Assembly: GCF_014654675.1 (NCBI RefSeq)
Contig: NZ_BNBC01000041.1
Span: forward strand, 21,237-85,236
Reading direction: 5' to 3'
Length of the DNA: 64,000 nucleotides
DNA from: Streptomyces spiralis
GTDB lineage: Bacteria; Actinomycetota; Actinomycetes; Streptomycetales; Streptomycetaceae
The first letter of the stretch is position 1. Each line of letters begins with the position of its first letter. Made by a program: the position numbers and the translations under genes. Below the pieces are notes generated by a model that made no database searches, had not been told where the DNA came from, and saw only the letters and a list, made by a program, of their open reading frames with translations. Below are positions 47,974 to 55,928 of the stretch, piece by piece.

Positions 47974-49116
47974 CTACAAGAGTTCCTTGAGGCGGTCCGC
48001 CAGCAGGTCCCAGCGCCACTTCTCCTCGACCCACCGGCGGCCCCGCTCCCCCATGCGGCGGCGCAGTGCGGCGTCGCCGAGGAGGGTGACGATGCGGTCG
48101 GCGGCCTGCTCGGGGGAGCCGCCGCGCACGACCCAGCCGGTCTCGCCGTCGAGGACCGCGTCGGGCGCTCCGCCGGAGTCCCCGGCGACGACGGGCAGCC
48201 CCGTCGCGGACGCCTCCAGGTAGACGATGCCCAGGCCCTCGACGTCGAGCCCGCCGCGCCGGGTGCGGCAGGGCATGGCGAAGACGTCGCCGGCGCCGTA
48301 GTGCGCGGGCAGCTCGGCCCAGGGCACGGGGCCGGTGAAGCGCACCGAGCCGGCCACCCCGGTCTCGTCCGCGAGCCTGCGCAGGTCCTTCTCGTACGGG
48401 CCGCCGCCGACGATCAGCAGCACCGTCTCCGGCTCGGCGGCCAGGATCCGGGGCATGGCCCGGATCAGGGTGTCCTGCCCCTTGCGCCGGACCAGCCGGG
48501 AGACGCACACGACCACCGGCCGGTCGGTGAGCCCGAGCCGGGCCCGCACCTCCTCACCGCCCGAGGCCGGGTGGAAGGTCTTCTCGTCCACGCCGGGCGG
48601 CAGCTGCACCATCCGCGCGCCCGCCTCGGGGGTGAGCGCGGTGGCGATCCGGGAGCGGGTGTACTCGCCGAGGTAGGTGATCGTGTCCGTCGACTCCCCG
48701 ATGCGCCGCAGCAGCCCGCGTGCGGCGGGCAGCTGCGCCCACCCGGCCTCGTGCCCGTGCGTGGTGGCCACCAGCCGCCGGGCGCCCGCCCGGCGCAGCG
48801 CCGGCGCCATCAGCCCGAGCGGCGCCGCCGCCCCGAACCACACCGACGTGCACCCGTGCTCGCGCAGCAGCCCGGTGGCGCGGCGGGTCGCCGCCGGTGT
48901 GGGCAGCAGCATCGTCGTACGGTCCCGTACGACGGTGAACGGCTGCTCGGCGTCGAAGGCGGCCGTGGCCTCGACCCCCTCCCGGCTCCGCTTCCAGGTG
49001 GAGGCGTAGACGACCAGCCGGTCCGGGTCCAGCCGCAGCGCCATGTTGTGCAGGAACGCCTGGATGCCGCCCGGGCGGGGCGGGAAGTCGTTGGTCACGA
49101 TGAGGGTCTTGTGCAT
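47974..49116 (-). CDS. GT4 glycosyltransferase, PimB-like (phosphatidylinositol mannoside synthesis)
   Basis: This 380-residue GT-B glycosyltransferase begins TLIVTNDFPPRPGGIQAFLHNMALRL, characteristic of actinobacterial PimB'-type mannosyltransferases. The donor-binding region is VVVCVSRLVRRKGQDTLIRAMP and GGGPYEKDLRRLADETGVAGSVRFTGPV. The EX7E-like motif is GLDVEGLGIVYLEASATGLPVVAGDSGGAPDAV. By synteny and motif it probably adds the second mannose to PIM1, but related enzymes use other acceptors. The ATG at 49116 is right at the start of the fold. The N-terminus carries no membrane segment, so it is a peripheral cytoplasmic enzyme. Confidence 0.9.
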   Translation of the reverse strand: MHKTLIVTNDFPPRPGGIQAFLHNMALRLDPDRLVVYASTWKRSREGVEATAAFDAEQPFTVVRDRTTMLLPTPAATRRATGLLREHGCTSVWFGAAAPLGLMAPALRRAGARRLVATTHGHEAGWAQLPAARGLLRRIGESTDTITYLGEYTRSRIATALTPEAGARMVQLPPGVDEKTFHPASGGEEVRARLGLTDRPVVVCVSRLVRRKGQDTLIRAMPRILAAEPETVLLIVGGGPYEKDLRRLADETGVAGSVRFTGPVPWAELPAHYGAGDVFAMPCRTRRGGLDVEGLGIVYLEASATGLPVVAGDSGGAPDAVLDGETGWVVRGGSPEQAADRIVTLLGDAALRRRMGERGRRWVEEKWRWDLLADRLKELL

Positions 49117-49177
49117 CGCCGCCGACCCTACCCAATCCGCTCCGGGCGCCCGGGACGGCCGTACCTGTCCCCCCGGC

Positions 49178-50368
49178 TCACCCCAGCTGTGTGCGCAGAT
49201 ACTCCCGCCACTGCCCGGTGAACGCCTCCAGCGTCGTGCCCAGCACGGTCCTCAGCGCGTCCTCGACCGCGCCCGCGCGCCGCTGGTGTACGCCCACGGC
49301 CCGGTAGAAGTCGTCCAGCTTCCCCTCGCCCCAGCGGTCGGCGATCATCCGGCAGGCCATCCAGCCGCCCTCGTAGGCCTGGGCGAGCCGGGTGGCGTCA
49401 CCGGCGAAGCCGAAGTCCCGGTCGGCGGGGAGGGCGGCCGGCACCTTCCCGTCGGTCACGGCGTGCTCGAGTTCCGGCGCGGCCTGGTCCGGGGTGCGTC
49501 CGGAGTTCCGGTAGCCGACCCAGTCCGCGTAGCCCTCGGAGAGCCACAGCGGGGTGGCCGGGTTGGTGTGGGCGCGGGTGGCGACATGGGTGGTCTCGTG
49601 GGTGAGGACGACCTGCCGGCCGAGCGGCCCGAGCATGCCGTACGCGTCGGGGTTCACGATGATCCGGTCGGCCGGGGCCTGCCCGGTGCCGCCCGCCTCG
49701 CCGGTGGTGACGGCGGCGATCCCCCGGTAGTTGGACGCGGGCGAGCCGAGCAGCGCGGCCATGCCGTCGAGGGACTTGGGGACGAGGACGACGACGTGGC
49801 GGCTCCAGTCCGTGCCCCAGGCGTCCGAGACCGCGGGCACCGCACGGTCGGCCAGGCCCGCGTAGCCCCGCAGGGTCCCGTCGCTCTGCCCGACCCCGAG
49901 GACGATGCCGCTGTGCCCCCGGACCACCGACACCGGGCCCTGGTCCCACAGTTGCTGGGCGGACTTGCGCGCGGGCCGGTCGGAGACGACGTACCACTTC
50001 CCGTCGGCCGTGGTGGACAGGGTCAGGGTGCGGCCGGCGGTGACGGGCGCCCGGTCGTAGCCGGTCACCCGGTAGCGCAGTTCGGCGTCGGCCACGGCCC
50101 CCTCGCCGGTGCGGCGCAGCGCGGTGACGCGGTAGGACCAGGCCGCGAAGGGCACGGCCTTCAGGTCCGGGTACGGCGCCCGGGTGCCGGTGGCGGCGAA
50201 GGTGGCCGGATCGTGGTGCAGGACGGCAGCCGCGCGCCGGTCGAGCAGCCGCTGCACCTGTTCCCTGGCCGTGCCGGTGGCGGTCTGGCCGCCGCACGCC
50301 GCCAGCGAGGCGAGCAGCAGGCACACCGCCACCATCGAGGATCTCGACACCCGCCTTCGACCAGCCAT
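49178..50368 (-). CDS. Putative lipoprotein with HExxH-type peptidase domain (peptidase MA-like)
   Basis: This 396-residue protein is a predicted lipoprotein. A basic N-terminus and hydrophobic core lead to the lipobox LAAC with the lipidated Cys25 (SLAACGGQ). The central part resembles SnoaL/NTF2-like sequence. The C-terminal half contains VVLTHETTHVATRAHTNPATPLWLSEGYADWVGYR. HETTH has the HExxH zinc motif and LSEGYADW supplies the third Glu ligand of gluzincins. Together they predict a surface-exposed metallopeptidase of unknown substrate. The ATG at 50368 starts the signal sequence. It follows the NlpC/P60 gene on the same strand with about 54 bp between. Confidence 0.88.
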   Translation of the reverse strand: MAGRRRVSRSSMVAVCLLLASLAACGGQTATGTAREQVQRLLDRRAAAVLHHDPATFAATGTRAPYPDLKAVPFAAWSYRVTALRRTGEGAVADAELRYRVTGYDRAPVTAGRTLTLSTTADGKWYVVSDRPARKSAQQLWDQGPVSVVRGHSGIVLGVGQSDGTLRGYAGLADRAVPAVSDAWGTDWSRHVVVLVPKSLDGMAALLGSPASNYRGIAAVTTGEAGGTGQAPADRIIVNPDAYGMLGPLGRQVVLTHETTHVATRAHTNPATPLWLSEGYADWVGYRNSGRTPDQAAPELEHAVTDGKVPAALPADRDFGFAGDATRLAQAYEGGWMACRMIADRWGEGKLDDFYRAVGVHQRRAGAVEDALRTVLGTTLEAFTGQWREYLRTQLG

Positions 50369-50422
50369 TTCCCGATGGTACGGCGCCGGGGCGCCACCGC
50401 CAGACCCCGGTGACCGAGGAGA

Positions 50423-51475
50423 TCAGACCCTGGTGACCGAGGAGATCGGCATCATGCCGACCGGGTCGTAGCGCACGGGTGCGCCCGGGTAGGGCGCGTG
50501 GATGACCCTGCCGTGGCCGACGTACATCGCGACGTGGCTGGCGTCCGACCGGTAGACGACGAGGTCGCCGGGGCGCGCCTGGGACAGCGGGATCTGCCGT
50601 CCGGCGTGGCGCTGCTCCTGCGAGGTGCGCGGCAGATGCACCCCGGCCTGCGCGTAGGCCCACTGCATCAGGCCCGAACAGTCGAAGCCGGAGGGGCCGT
50701 TGGCGCCCCAGACGTAGGGGCGGCCGAGCGCGGAGCGGGCCGCGGCGACGGCGGCGGCCGCGCGGGCGGAGGCGGCCGGGCCGCCGTCGAGCCCGGAGAG
50801 ACCGGACACGCCGGGCAGCAGGTCGTCGCGGCCGGAGCGGGAGGCCCGGTCGTAGGCCTCGCGCTCGGTCGGGGACAGGGAGTTGAGCAGCGCCCGGGCC
50901 CGGGCCAGCTTCTGCTCGACGGTCCGCTTGTGGGCGACGACGGCCCTGCGCGCCTTCTCCAGTTCGGTGAGGGCGCGGGTGGCCTCGGCGCGCTCCTGGA
51001 CGAGTTCCCGCAGCGCCTGCCGCAGGTTCCGCAGCTCGCCGGCCTGGTGGGTGCCGATCCGGTCGAGCGTGGTCGCCTTGTCGAGGTAGTCGGCCGGGTC
51101 GTCGGAGAACAGCAGGGCGAGGGACGGGTCGAGGCCGCCGGAGCGGTACTGGGCGCCGGCCAGGGAACCCAGCGATTCCCGCAGGGTGTTGACGCGCTGC
51201 TGCCGCCGGGCGATGCGGTCCTGGGCGTCGCGGACCTGCCGGTGCAGCAGACCGGCGCGCTCATCGGCCTTGTCGTAGGCCTCGGTCGCCTTCTCGGCCT
51301 CCTGGTAGAGGCGGTCGACCTCGGCGCCGGTGCCGCCGTGCGGGGCGGCGAGGGCCGGGCCGGCCGGCAGGGCGCCGAGGACGGCGGCCGCGGCGGAGAC
51401 CGCGGTGAAGGCGGCACGGGCGGTGCCGGCGCCCCGGACGAACCCGGACGGTGCAAGGCGGCGATGGGACCCCAC
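50423..51475 (-). CDS. Secreted NlpC/P60 peptidoglycan hydrolase with coiled coil (copy 1)
   Basis: This exported D,L-endopeptidase has 350 residues. A signal peptide lies in residues 1-50 (ARAAFTAVSAAAAVLGALPAGPALAAP). A long PcsB/RipA-like coiled coil spans about 55-230. The C-terminal NlpC/P60 domain has Cys in SGFDCSGLMQWAYAQAG, His in DASHVAMYVGHGRVIHAP, and a third polar residue. GPSGFDCSG is typical. The GTG at 51475 matches the start of its neighbour (GSHRR against ASHRR). A paralogue lies 260 bp upstream, evidently from a tandem duplication. It should cleave the peptide stem between D-Glu and the diamino acid. Confidence 0.93.
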   Translation of the reverse strand: MGSHRRLAPSGFVRGAGTARAAFTAVSAAAAVLGALPAGPALAAPHGGTGAEVDRLYQEAEKATEAYDKADERAGLLHRQVRDAQDRIARRQQRVNTLRESLGSLAGAQYRSGGLDPSLALLFSDDPADYLDKATTLDRIGTHQAGELRNLRQALRELVQERAEATRALTELEKARRAVVAHKRTVEQKLARARALLNSLSPTEREAYDRASRSGRDDLLPGVSGLSGLDGGPAASARAAAAVAAARSALGRPYVWGANGPSGFDCSGLMQWAYAQAGVHLPRTSQEQRHAGRQIPLSQARPGDLVVYRSDASHVAMYVGHGRVIHAPYPGAPVRYDPVGMMPISSVTRV

Positions 51476-51735
51476 GGGAAGCCGAACTCCCTCCACTGGC
51501 CAACACGGACAGCCTCCCCGGGTGCCGGGACGCGGGGCGCGTCCCGGCGGTGGGGGAAACGGCGCCGACAGTAGCCCCGCGCACACGCTCCGGCCGAGCC
51601 CCTCGACGGGCGCACAGCACGGCGCCCCGCCTCCGACGCAGGTCAGGGGCGGGGCGTGAGGTCAGTGCGGGTTGATGCGATTCGCTCGTTCGGGCGGCAC
51701 CGAGTGGAGCGCCGGGAGGCGGAAGCGGATGCGGC

Positions 51736-52770
51736 TCAGACGCGGACGCCGAACTGGAAGGGCATGTTGCCGATCGCCTCGTAGCGCACGCTGGCGCCGG
51801 TGTGCGGGGCGTGCAGCACCTGGCCGTTGCCCGCGTAGAGGCCGACGTGGTGCAGGTCGCCGTAGAAGAAGACCAGGTCGCCGACCTGGAGCTGGCTCTG
51901 CGAGTAGATGCGGGTGCCGATGTTGGCCTGCGCCTGGGAGGTGCGCGGTATGGAGACGCCGGCCTGGGCGTAGGCCCAGGAGGTCAGGCCCGAGCAGTCG
52001 AAGGAGGACGGGCCGGTGGCGCCGTAGACGTACGGGGACCCTATCCTGCTCTGCGCGGCGGAGAAGGCCGCTCCGGCCCGGCCCGAGGCGGGGGCGCTGT
52101 TGCCCATCGTGGCGCGCTCGCTGGCGCGGGTGGCGCGAGCCTGGTCGGCGGCGGCCAGGTCGGCCTTCTCCTTCGCCGTGAGGGAGTTGAGCAGCTTCTG
52201 CGCCTCGGCGAGCTTGGCCTTGACCTCGTCCTTCTTCTTGCCCAGCTCGGTGCGGGTGGAGGCGAGGTCCTTGAGCTTCTCGGTGGCCTCGGCGCGCTCC
52301 TGGGCCAGTTCGCGCTGCTTGTCCTGGATCTTCTTCAGCGCGTCGACCTGCTGACCGCTCAACTGGTCGAGCGTGGAGGCCTTGTCCAGGTAGTCGTCCG
52401 GGTTGGAGGAGAGGAAGAGCTGCAGGGACGGGTCGATGCCGCCGGAGCGGTACTGACCGGCCGCGAGCGAACCCAGGCTGTCGCGCAGCTTGTTGAGGTC
52501 CTGCTGGCCGCGGGCCACGTTGTCCTGGATGGTGGAGATCTCCTTCTGGAGCTTCTCCTGCTTCTCCTTGGCCCCGTTGTACTTCTCGGTGGCCTGCTCC
52601 GCCTCCTCGTAGAGCTTGTCGACCTTGGACTTGACCTCGTCCTTGCTCGGCTTCGCGCTCGGCGCCGCGTTGGCCGCCTGCGCGCTGATGGCGACGGCGG
52701 CGGCTGCTGCGGTGGTGAGCACGGTCACACGCGCACGGCTCGGCTGTTTGGGTCGACGGTGGGAGGCCAC
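51736..52770 (-). CDS. Secreted NlpC/P60 peptidoglycan hydrolase with coiled coil (copy 2)
   Basis: This paralogue has 344 residues and similar architecture: signal peptide (VTVLTTAAAAAVAISAQAANAAP), coiled coil rich in Lys/Glu/Gln (roughly 45-215), and NlpC/P60 domain with Cys in SSFDCSGLTSWAYAQAG and His in DLHHVGLYAGNGQVLHAP. The two copies have the same layout but have diverged throughout, and copy 2 is more charged and Lys-rich. The GTG at 52770 follows AAGGAG at about 8 nt. The upstream leader is A+T-rich and carries three TCACAGC direct repeats, so this copy has its own promoter. Confidence 0.94.
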   Translation of the reverse strand: MASHRRPKQPSRARVTVLTTAAAAAVAISAQAANAAPSAKPSKDEVKSKVDKLYEEAEQATEKYNGAKEKQEKLQKEISTIQDNVARGQQDLNKLRDSLGSLAAGQYRSGGIDPSLQLFLSSNPDDYLDKASTLDQLSGQQVDALKKIQDKQRELAQERAEATEKLKDLASTRTELGKKKDEVKAKLAEAQKLLNSLTAKEKADLAAADQARATRASERATMGNSAPASGRAGAAFSAAQSRIGSPYVYGATGPSSFDCSGLTSWAYAQAGVSIPRTSQAQANIGTRIYSQSQLQVGDLVFFYGDLHHVGLYAGNGQVLHAPHTGASVRYEAIGNMPFQFGVRV

Positions 52771-53047
52771 GAAAGCGAGCTCCTTCTTGTGAGTGATCAC
52801 CCGCTTGGAGGTTCGAGCCCAGACCCTAGTGACCTCATCGTGATGAATTCAAATCCTCACAGCAAAAAATCCCGTCACAGCATGCATTCTTTGCACACAA
52901 CTCACAGCGCGTGAGACACGGTTGACACTACGTTGCGTGACGGTTCCGTCAATTCGGGCGTTAAACCTCTACGTTGCGATTGATGCGTAGATTGCCTTAT
53001 GCCCGGTTTGCACCCTGCGGGAAGGGTGGCGTCACGCGTGAGACGGT
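52771..53047. other. A+T-rich promoter region of NlpC/P60 copy 2
   Basis: The stretch 52840-53000 is unusually A+T-rich for this genome. It contains three direct TCACAGC copies (52857-52863, 52875-52881, 52902-52908) and GTGAGACACGG. I looked for a ydaO/c-di-AMP riboswitch, which controls many NlpC/P60 genes in Streptomyces, and did not recognise its conserved core. The repeats are candidate binding sites for a regulator. Confidence 0.5.
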
Positions 53048-54397
53048 TCAGCCGCGCGAGAGGCGCTTCAGGAGCACCAGCGACGCCACCGGGCGGGCCC
53101 CGGCCCGGGCGACCCCGTCGGCCACCTCGCGGTCGGTGGAGGCGACGATGACCGGCCGGCCGGGCGGCTCGGCGCGCACCAGCTGACGGATCAACTCGTC
53201 CGCCGTGACACCCGGTTTGGAGAAGAGCACCCGTACTCCGCGCGGCGGCGCGAGCAGCACCGGCGCGGCCAGCTCGGCCCCGTCGAAGACACAGGTGACC
53301 TCGGCGCCGGTCTGCGCGGCGAGCTGCGAGAGCTGGCCGAGCAGCCTGAGCCGCTGCTTCTCCAGCGGCATCTGGGGATAGCCGGTCTTGGTGACGTTGT
53401 AGCCGTCCACGACGAGATGGGCCTGCGGCAGCGCCAGCAACTGGTCGAGGATCGCGGGGTCGTGCTCGGACAGGGCACGGGCGGCGATGTCCTTCGGGGT
53501 CATCCGCCCCGGTTCGACCGCGTCCACGGTCTCGGCGGGCCGTACGGACACCGGCGGCAGGGCCAGTTCGCGGCGCAGCCCCTGGGCCGCGTCCAGCACG
53601 GTGTCCAGCAGCAGCCGGACCCGCATGTCCTCGACGCTGCGTCCCTCGCGGGCCGCTCTGCGGGTGGCCTCCAGGGCGGCCTCCGCCTCGCCCAGGCGGG
53701 CCTTGAGCCGCCGGGTCTCGCTCTCGGCGGCCGACACCTGCGCCTGCCCCTCGGCGCGCAGGGCCTCCATCTCGGCGCGCGCCTTGCGCAGGGCGGCCTC
53801 GCCGCGCTTGACGTCGCTGAGCGCCGCACGCAGCTTGCGGTGCAGCGACTCGGTCTCCTTCTTGGCCGAGTCCAGTTCGGCGCGCAGCCGTTCGGTCTCG
53901 GTGCGGGTCTGCTCCCGGGCCGCGGCGAGCTGAGCGCTCAGCCGCTCCAGCTCGGCCCGGCTCTCCTCGTCGGCGCGCTCGGCGTGCGCCCGCTGGGCCT
54001 CCTCGCCGGCGGCGGTCACCAGCTTCACCCAGCCCGCCGGGCGCAGTACGTAGGCCGCGGCCGCCACGTCGAGCGGATCCGCGGCCGGGGGCGGCGAGCC
54101 GGAGTCGAGGGCGCCGGACAGTTCCGGCTGGGCCTCTCTGAACTTCTCCCCGACGCGCTGCCGGAACAGTGTGTCGGTCTCCAGCGCCGCAGCCATGGCG
54201 TTGCCCGCGAACTTGGCTCTGCGGTTGGGGGCGAACCGGGCGTACTGGCGCAGCTGCGCGGGCAGCTCGGCGACCGTCAGACGGCCGAAGGCGTCGGCCA
54301 CGATCTGCACGACCCTGCGGCGCACCCCGTCGGGCAGCGGACGGTCGAGCACCTCAGCGGCGCCGTCGCCCGGCTCCCCGCCTTGTGTCTCCACCAT
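53048..54397 (-). CDS. NYN-domain (YacP-like) putative RNase with coiled coil
   Basis: The protein has 449 residues. The N-terminal region (about 20-130) is globular. A long coiled coil from about 130 to 265 (AELERLSAQLAAAREQTRTETERL...) follows. The C-terminal NYN/PIN-like nuclease domain has HLVVDGYNVTKTGYPQMPLEKQRLRLL with the catalytic Asp, TCVFDGAEL, and PVIVASTDREVADGVARAGARPV with Asp residues of the acidic cluster. NYN-domain proteins cleave or mature structured RNA; the substrate here is unknown. The start is near 54397, with CACCCC and no strong ribosome-binding site. Confidence 0.88.
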   Translation of the reverse strand: MVETQGGEPGDGAAEVLDRPLPDGVRRRVVQIVADAFGRLTVAELPAQLRQYARFAPNRRAKFAGNAMAAALETDTLFRQRVGEKFREAQPELSGALDSGSPPPAADPLDVAAAAYVLRPAGWVKLVTAAGEEAQRAHAERADEESRAELERLSAQLAAAREQTRTETERLRAELDSAKKETESLHRKLRAALSDVKRGEAALRKARAEMEALRAEGQAQVSAAESETRRLKARLGEAEAALEATRRAAREGRSVEDMRVRLLLDTVLDAAQGLRRELALPPVSVRPAETVDAVEPGRMTPKDIAARALSEHDPAILDQLLALPQAHLVVDGYNVTKTGYPQMPLEKQRLRLLGQLSQLAAQTGAEVTCVFDGAELAAPVLLAPPRGVRVLFSKPGVTADELIRQLVRAEPPGRPVIVASTDREVADGVARAGARPVASLVLLKRLSRG

Positions 54398-54461
54398 CCG
54401 TCACCCCAATGCCTTGCGGGACCCCCCCGGCGGGGGATCACCTGTGCGGGGCCCGCTCCGC

Positions 54462-54701
54462 TCAGGAGCCGGCGCCCGGCCTGTCCACGAGTTCCACCTT
54501 GTCCACGGCGTTGCACCAGCGGCAGCGCACCGACTCGATGGTCTCACTGACCACCTCGCGCTCCTCGACCGTGGGCTCTCCGGCCAGGTCCAGGTGGACG
54601 TACTCGACGACCTTCGACGAGCGCGTCACGTCGAAGCGGGTGAGGTTGCCGCAGAGGGTGCAGCGCCACCGTGTGGTGGCGGTCGGCAGGGGAACCGTCA
54701 T
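54462..54701 (-). CDS. Small zinc-ribbon-like protein
   Basis: This 79-residue protein has two CxxC pairs (Cys14/Cys17 in RCTLCGN and Cys60/Cys63 in RCRWCNAVD) spaced as in a treble-clef or rubredoxin-like zinc ribbon. Between them lies a beta-rich stretch (FDVTRSSKVVEYVHLDLAGEPTVEEREVV). It is conserved next to the NYN gene in relatives as I recall, and may act in nucleic-acid binding. No specific function is known to me. The ATG at 54701 follows AAGGCGAACAGGTCGCG. Confidence 0.8.
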   Translation of the reverse strand: MTVPLPTATTRWRCTLCGNLTRFDVTRSSKVVEYVHLDLAGEPTVEEREVVSETIESVRCRWCNAVDKVELVDRPGAGS

Positions 54702-54828
54702 CGCGACCTGTTCGCCTTCCTTCTAGTGTCCGTGACGCGCCAGCTTCCCTGGAGCGCCGGCTCGTAACCCTACGGCCTGGCGACCACTCGCCGCCCGGGT
54801 GTCCACGGCGGCGAGGCGGTCTGCGCTG

Positions 54829-55611
54829 ATGCGTCCTGTTACGCCATGCTCTGTGCACATGATCGGGTACAGGAACGCGGTGGCCGCCCGGACGGTCAGG
54901 GCCCTCAGGGCGGTACGGACCATGCCGGCGCCGGTGACGCGCGCCCTGATCGTCCTGTGCTGCGTCGTCTTCGTGATCTGCCCTGCCTCGGGCCTCACTC
55001 CCTTCTACGGCAGCGGGGACGCGCTGCTGCTCGCCCAGCGGTCCTACTTCGAGCGCTGGGGTGTGATCCCCGCCGAGCTGTTCTCCGGGGCCCCGCGGGC
55101 CGTCCTGACCCCCGCGACGGCCCTCTTCGTGCACGGCAGCTGGGTGCATCTGCTCGGCAACATGCTCTTCCTCCACGTCTTCGGGGCGATGACCGAGGAG
55201 CGGATGGGCCGCGCGCAGTTCACGCTGTTCTACCTCGGCTGCGGCTATCTGGCCCTGCTGGGCTACGCCGCCGCGTACGCCGGCTCCGGGCAGACGCTGG
55301 TGGGGGCCTCGGGCGCGATCTCGGCGGTCCTGGGGGCGTTTCTGTATCTGTTCCCGCGGGCCCGGGTGACCAGTCTCTTCCCGTTCCTGTTCTTCCTGCC
55401 GCTGCGGCTGCCCGCCTGGGTGGTGCTGCCGTTCTGGGCGGCCCTGCAGTGGCTGGCCGCGCGGCAGGCCGGCCAGGGCCCGGGGGTGGCCTACCTGGCC
55501 CACGTCATCGGCTTCGGCCTGGGCTTCGCCTACGCGTGGGCGAGGTACGGGCGGCCCACTAGAGTGAAGGTCACCCCTGCTCCGGCCCCCGAGGGAGAGA
55601 ACCAGCCGTGA
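54829..55611 (+). CDS. Rhomboid-family intramembrane serine protease
   Basis: The protein has about 260 residues and six membrane helices. The catalytic Ser is in TLVGASGAISAVLGAFLYLFPR (GxSG) and the His is in YLAHVIGFGLGFAYAW near the C-terminus. The oxyanion Asn/His helix is WVHLLGNMLFLHVFG with the HxxxN-like pattern. Rhomboids cut single-pass membrane proteins; the substrate here is unknown. The start at ATG 54829 is supported by GAGGCGG about 9 nt upstream; ATG 54859 is a second candidate. It is co-translated with the AsnC-like gene (GTGA overlap). Confidence 0.93.
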   Translation: MRPVTPCSVHMIGYRNAVAARTVRALRAVRTMPAPVTRALIVLCCVVFVICPASGLTPFYGSGDALLLAQRSYFERWGVIPAELFSGAPRAVLTPATALFVHGSWVHLLGNMLFLHVFGAMTEERMGRAQFTLFYLGCGYLALLGYAAAYAGSGQTLVGASGAISAVLGAFLYLFPRARVTSLFPFLFFLPLRLPAWVVLPFWAALQWLAARQAGQGPGVAYLAHVIGFGLGFAYAWARYGRPTRVKVTPAPAPEGENQP

Positions 55612-55889
55612 TCACCGCGATCGTCCTCATCAAGACCAGCGTGGACCGGATCCCCGAGATCGCCGAGCAGATCGCCTCGCTGGAGAGCGTGAGCGAGGTC
55701 TTCTCCGTCACGGGGACGTACGACCTCATCGCCATGGTCCGGGTGCGGCAGCACGAGGACCTGGCGGAGATCATCCCGGGGCGGATCAGCAAGATCCCCG
55801 GGGTGGAGGCCACGGACACGCACGTGGCGTTCCGCACCTACTCGCAGCACGACCTCGAGGCGGCGTTCGCCATCGGGCTGGACTCCTGA
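55608..55889 (+). CDS. Stand-alone Lrp/AsnC ligand-binding (RAM) domain protein
   Basis: This 93-residue protein is only the RAM domain of Lrp/AsnC regulators (ITAIVLIKTSVDRIPEIAEQIASLESVSEVFSVTGTYDLIAMVRV), with no DNA-binding helix-turn-helix. Stand-alone RAM proteins form dimers or larger rings and bind amino acids or modulate other regulators. The GTG overlaps the rhomboid stop by GTGA, so the two are translationally coupled. A functional tie between them is inferred only from this arrangement. Confidence 0.92.
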   Translation: MITAIVLIKTSVDRIPEIAEQIASLESVSEVFSVTGTYDLIAMVRVRQHEDLAEIIPGRISKIPGVEATDTHVAFRTYSQHDLEAAFAIGLDS

Positions 55890-55928
55890 CCCGACCGCCC
55901 GAACGCCGCCTCACCGGAGGGCGTCGGT

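Noticed and set aside
52771..53047. Possible ydaO (c-di-AMP) riboswitch upstream of the NlpC/P60 gene
   Set aside because: I looked for the conserved core expected before many Streptomyces cell-wall hydrolase genes and could not find it.
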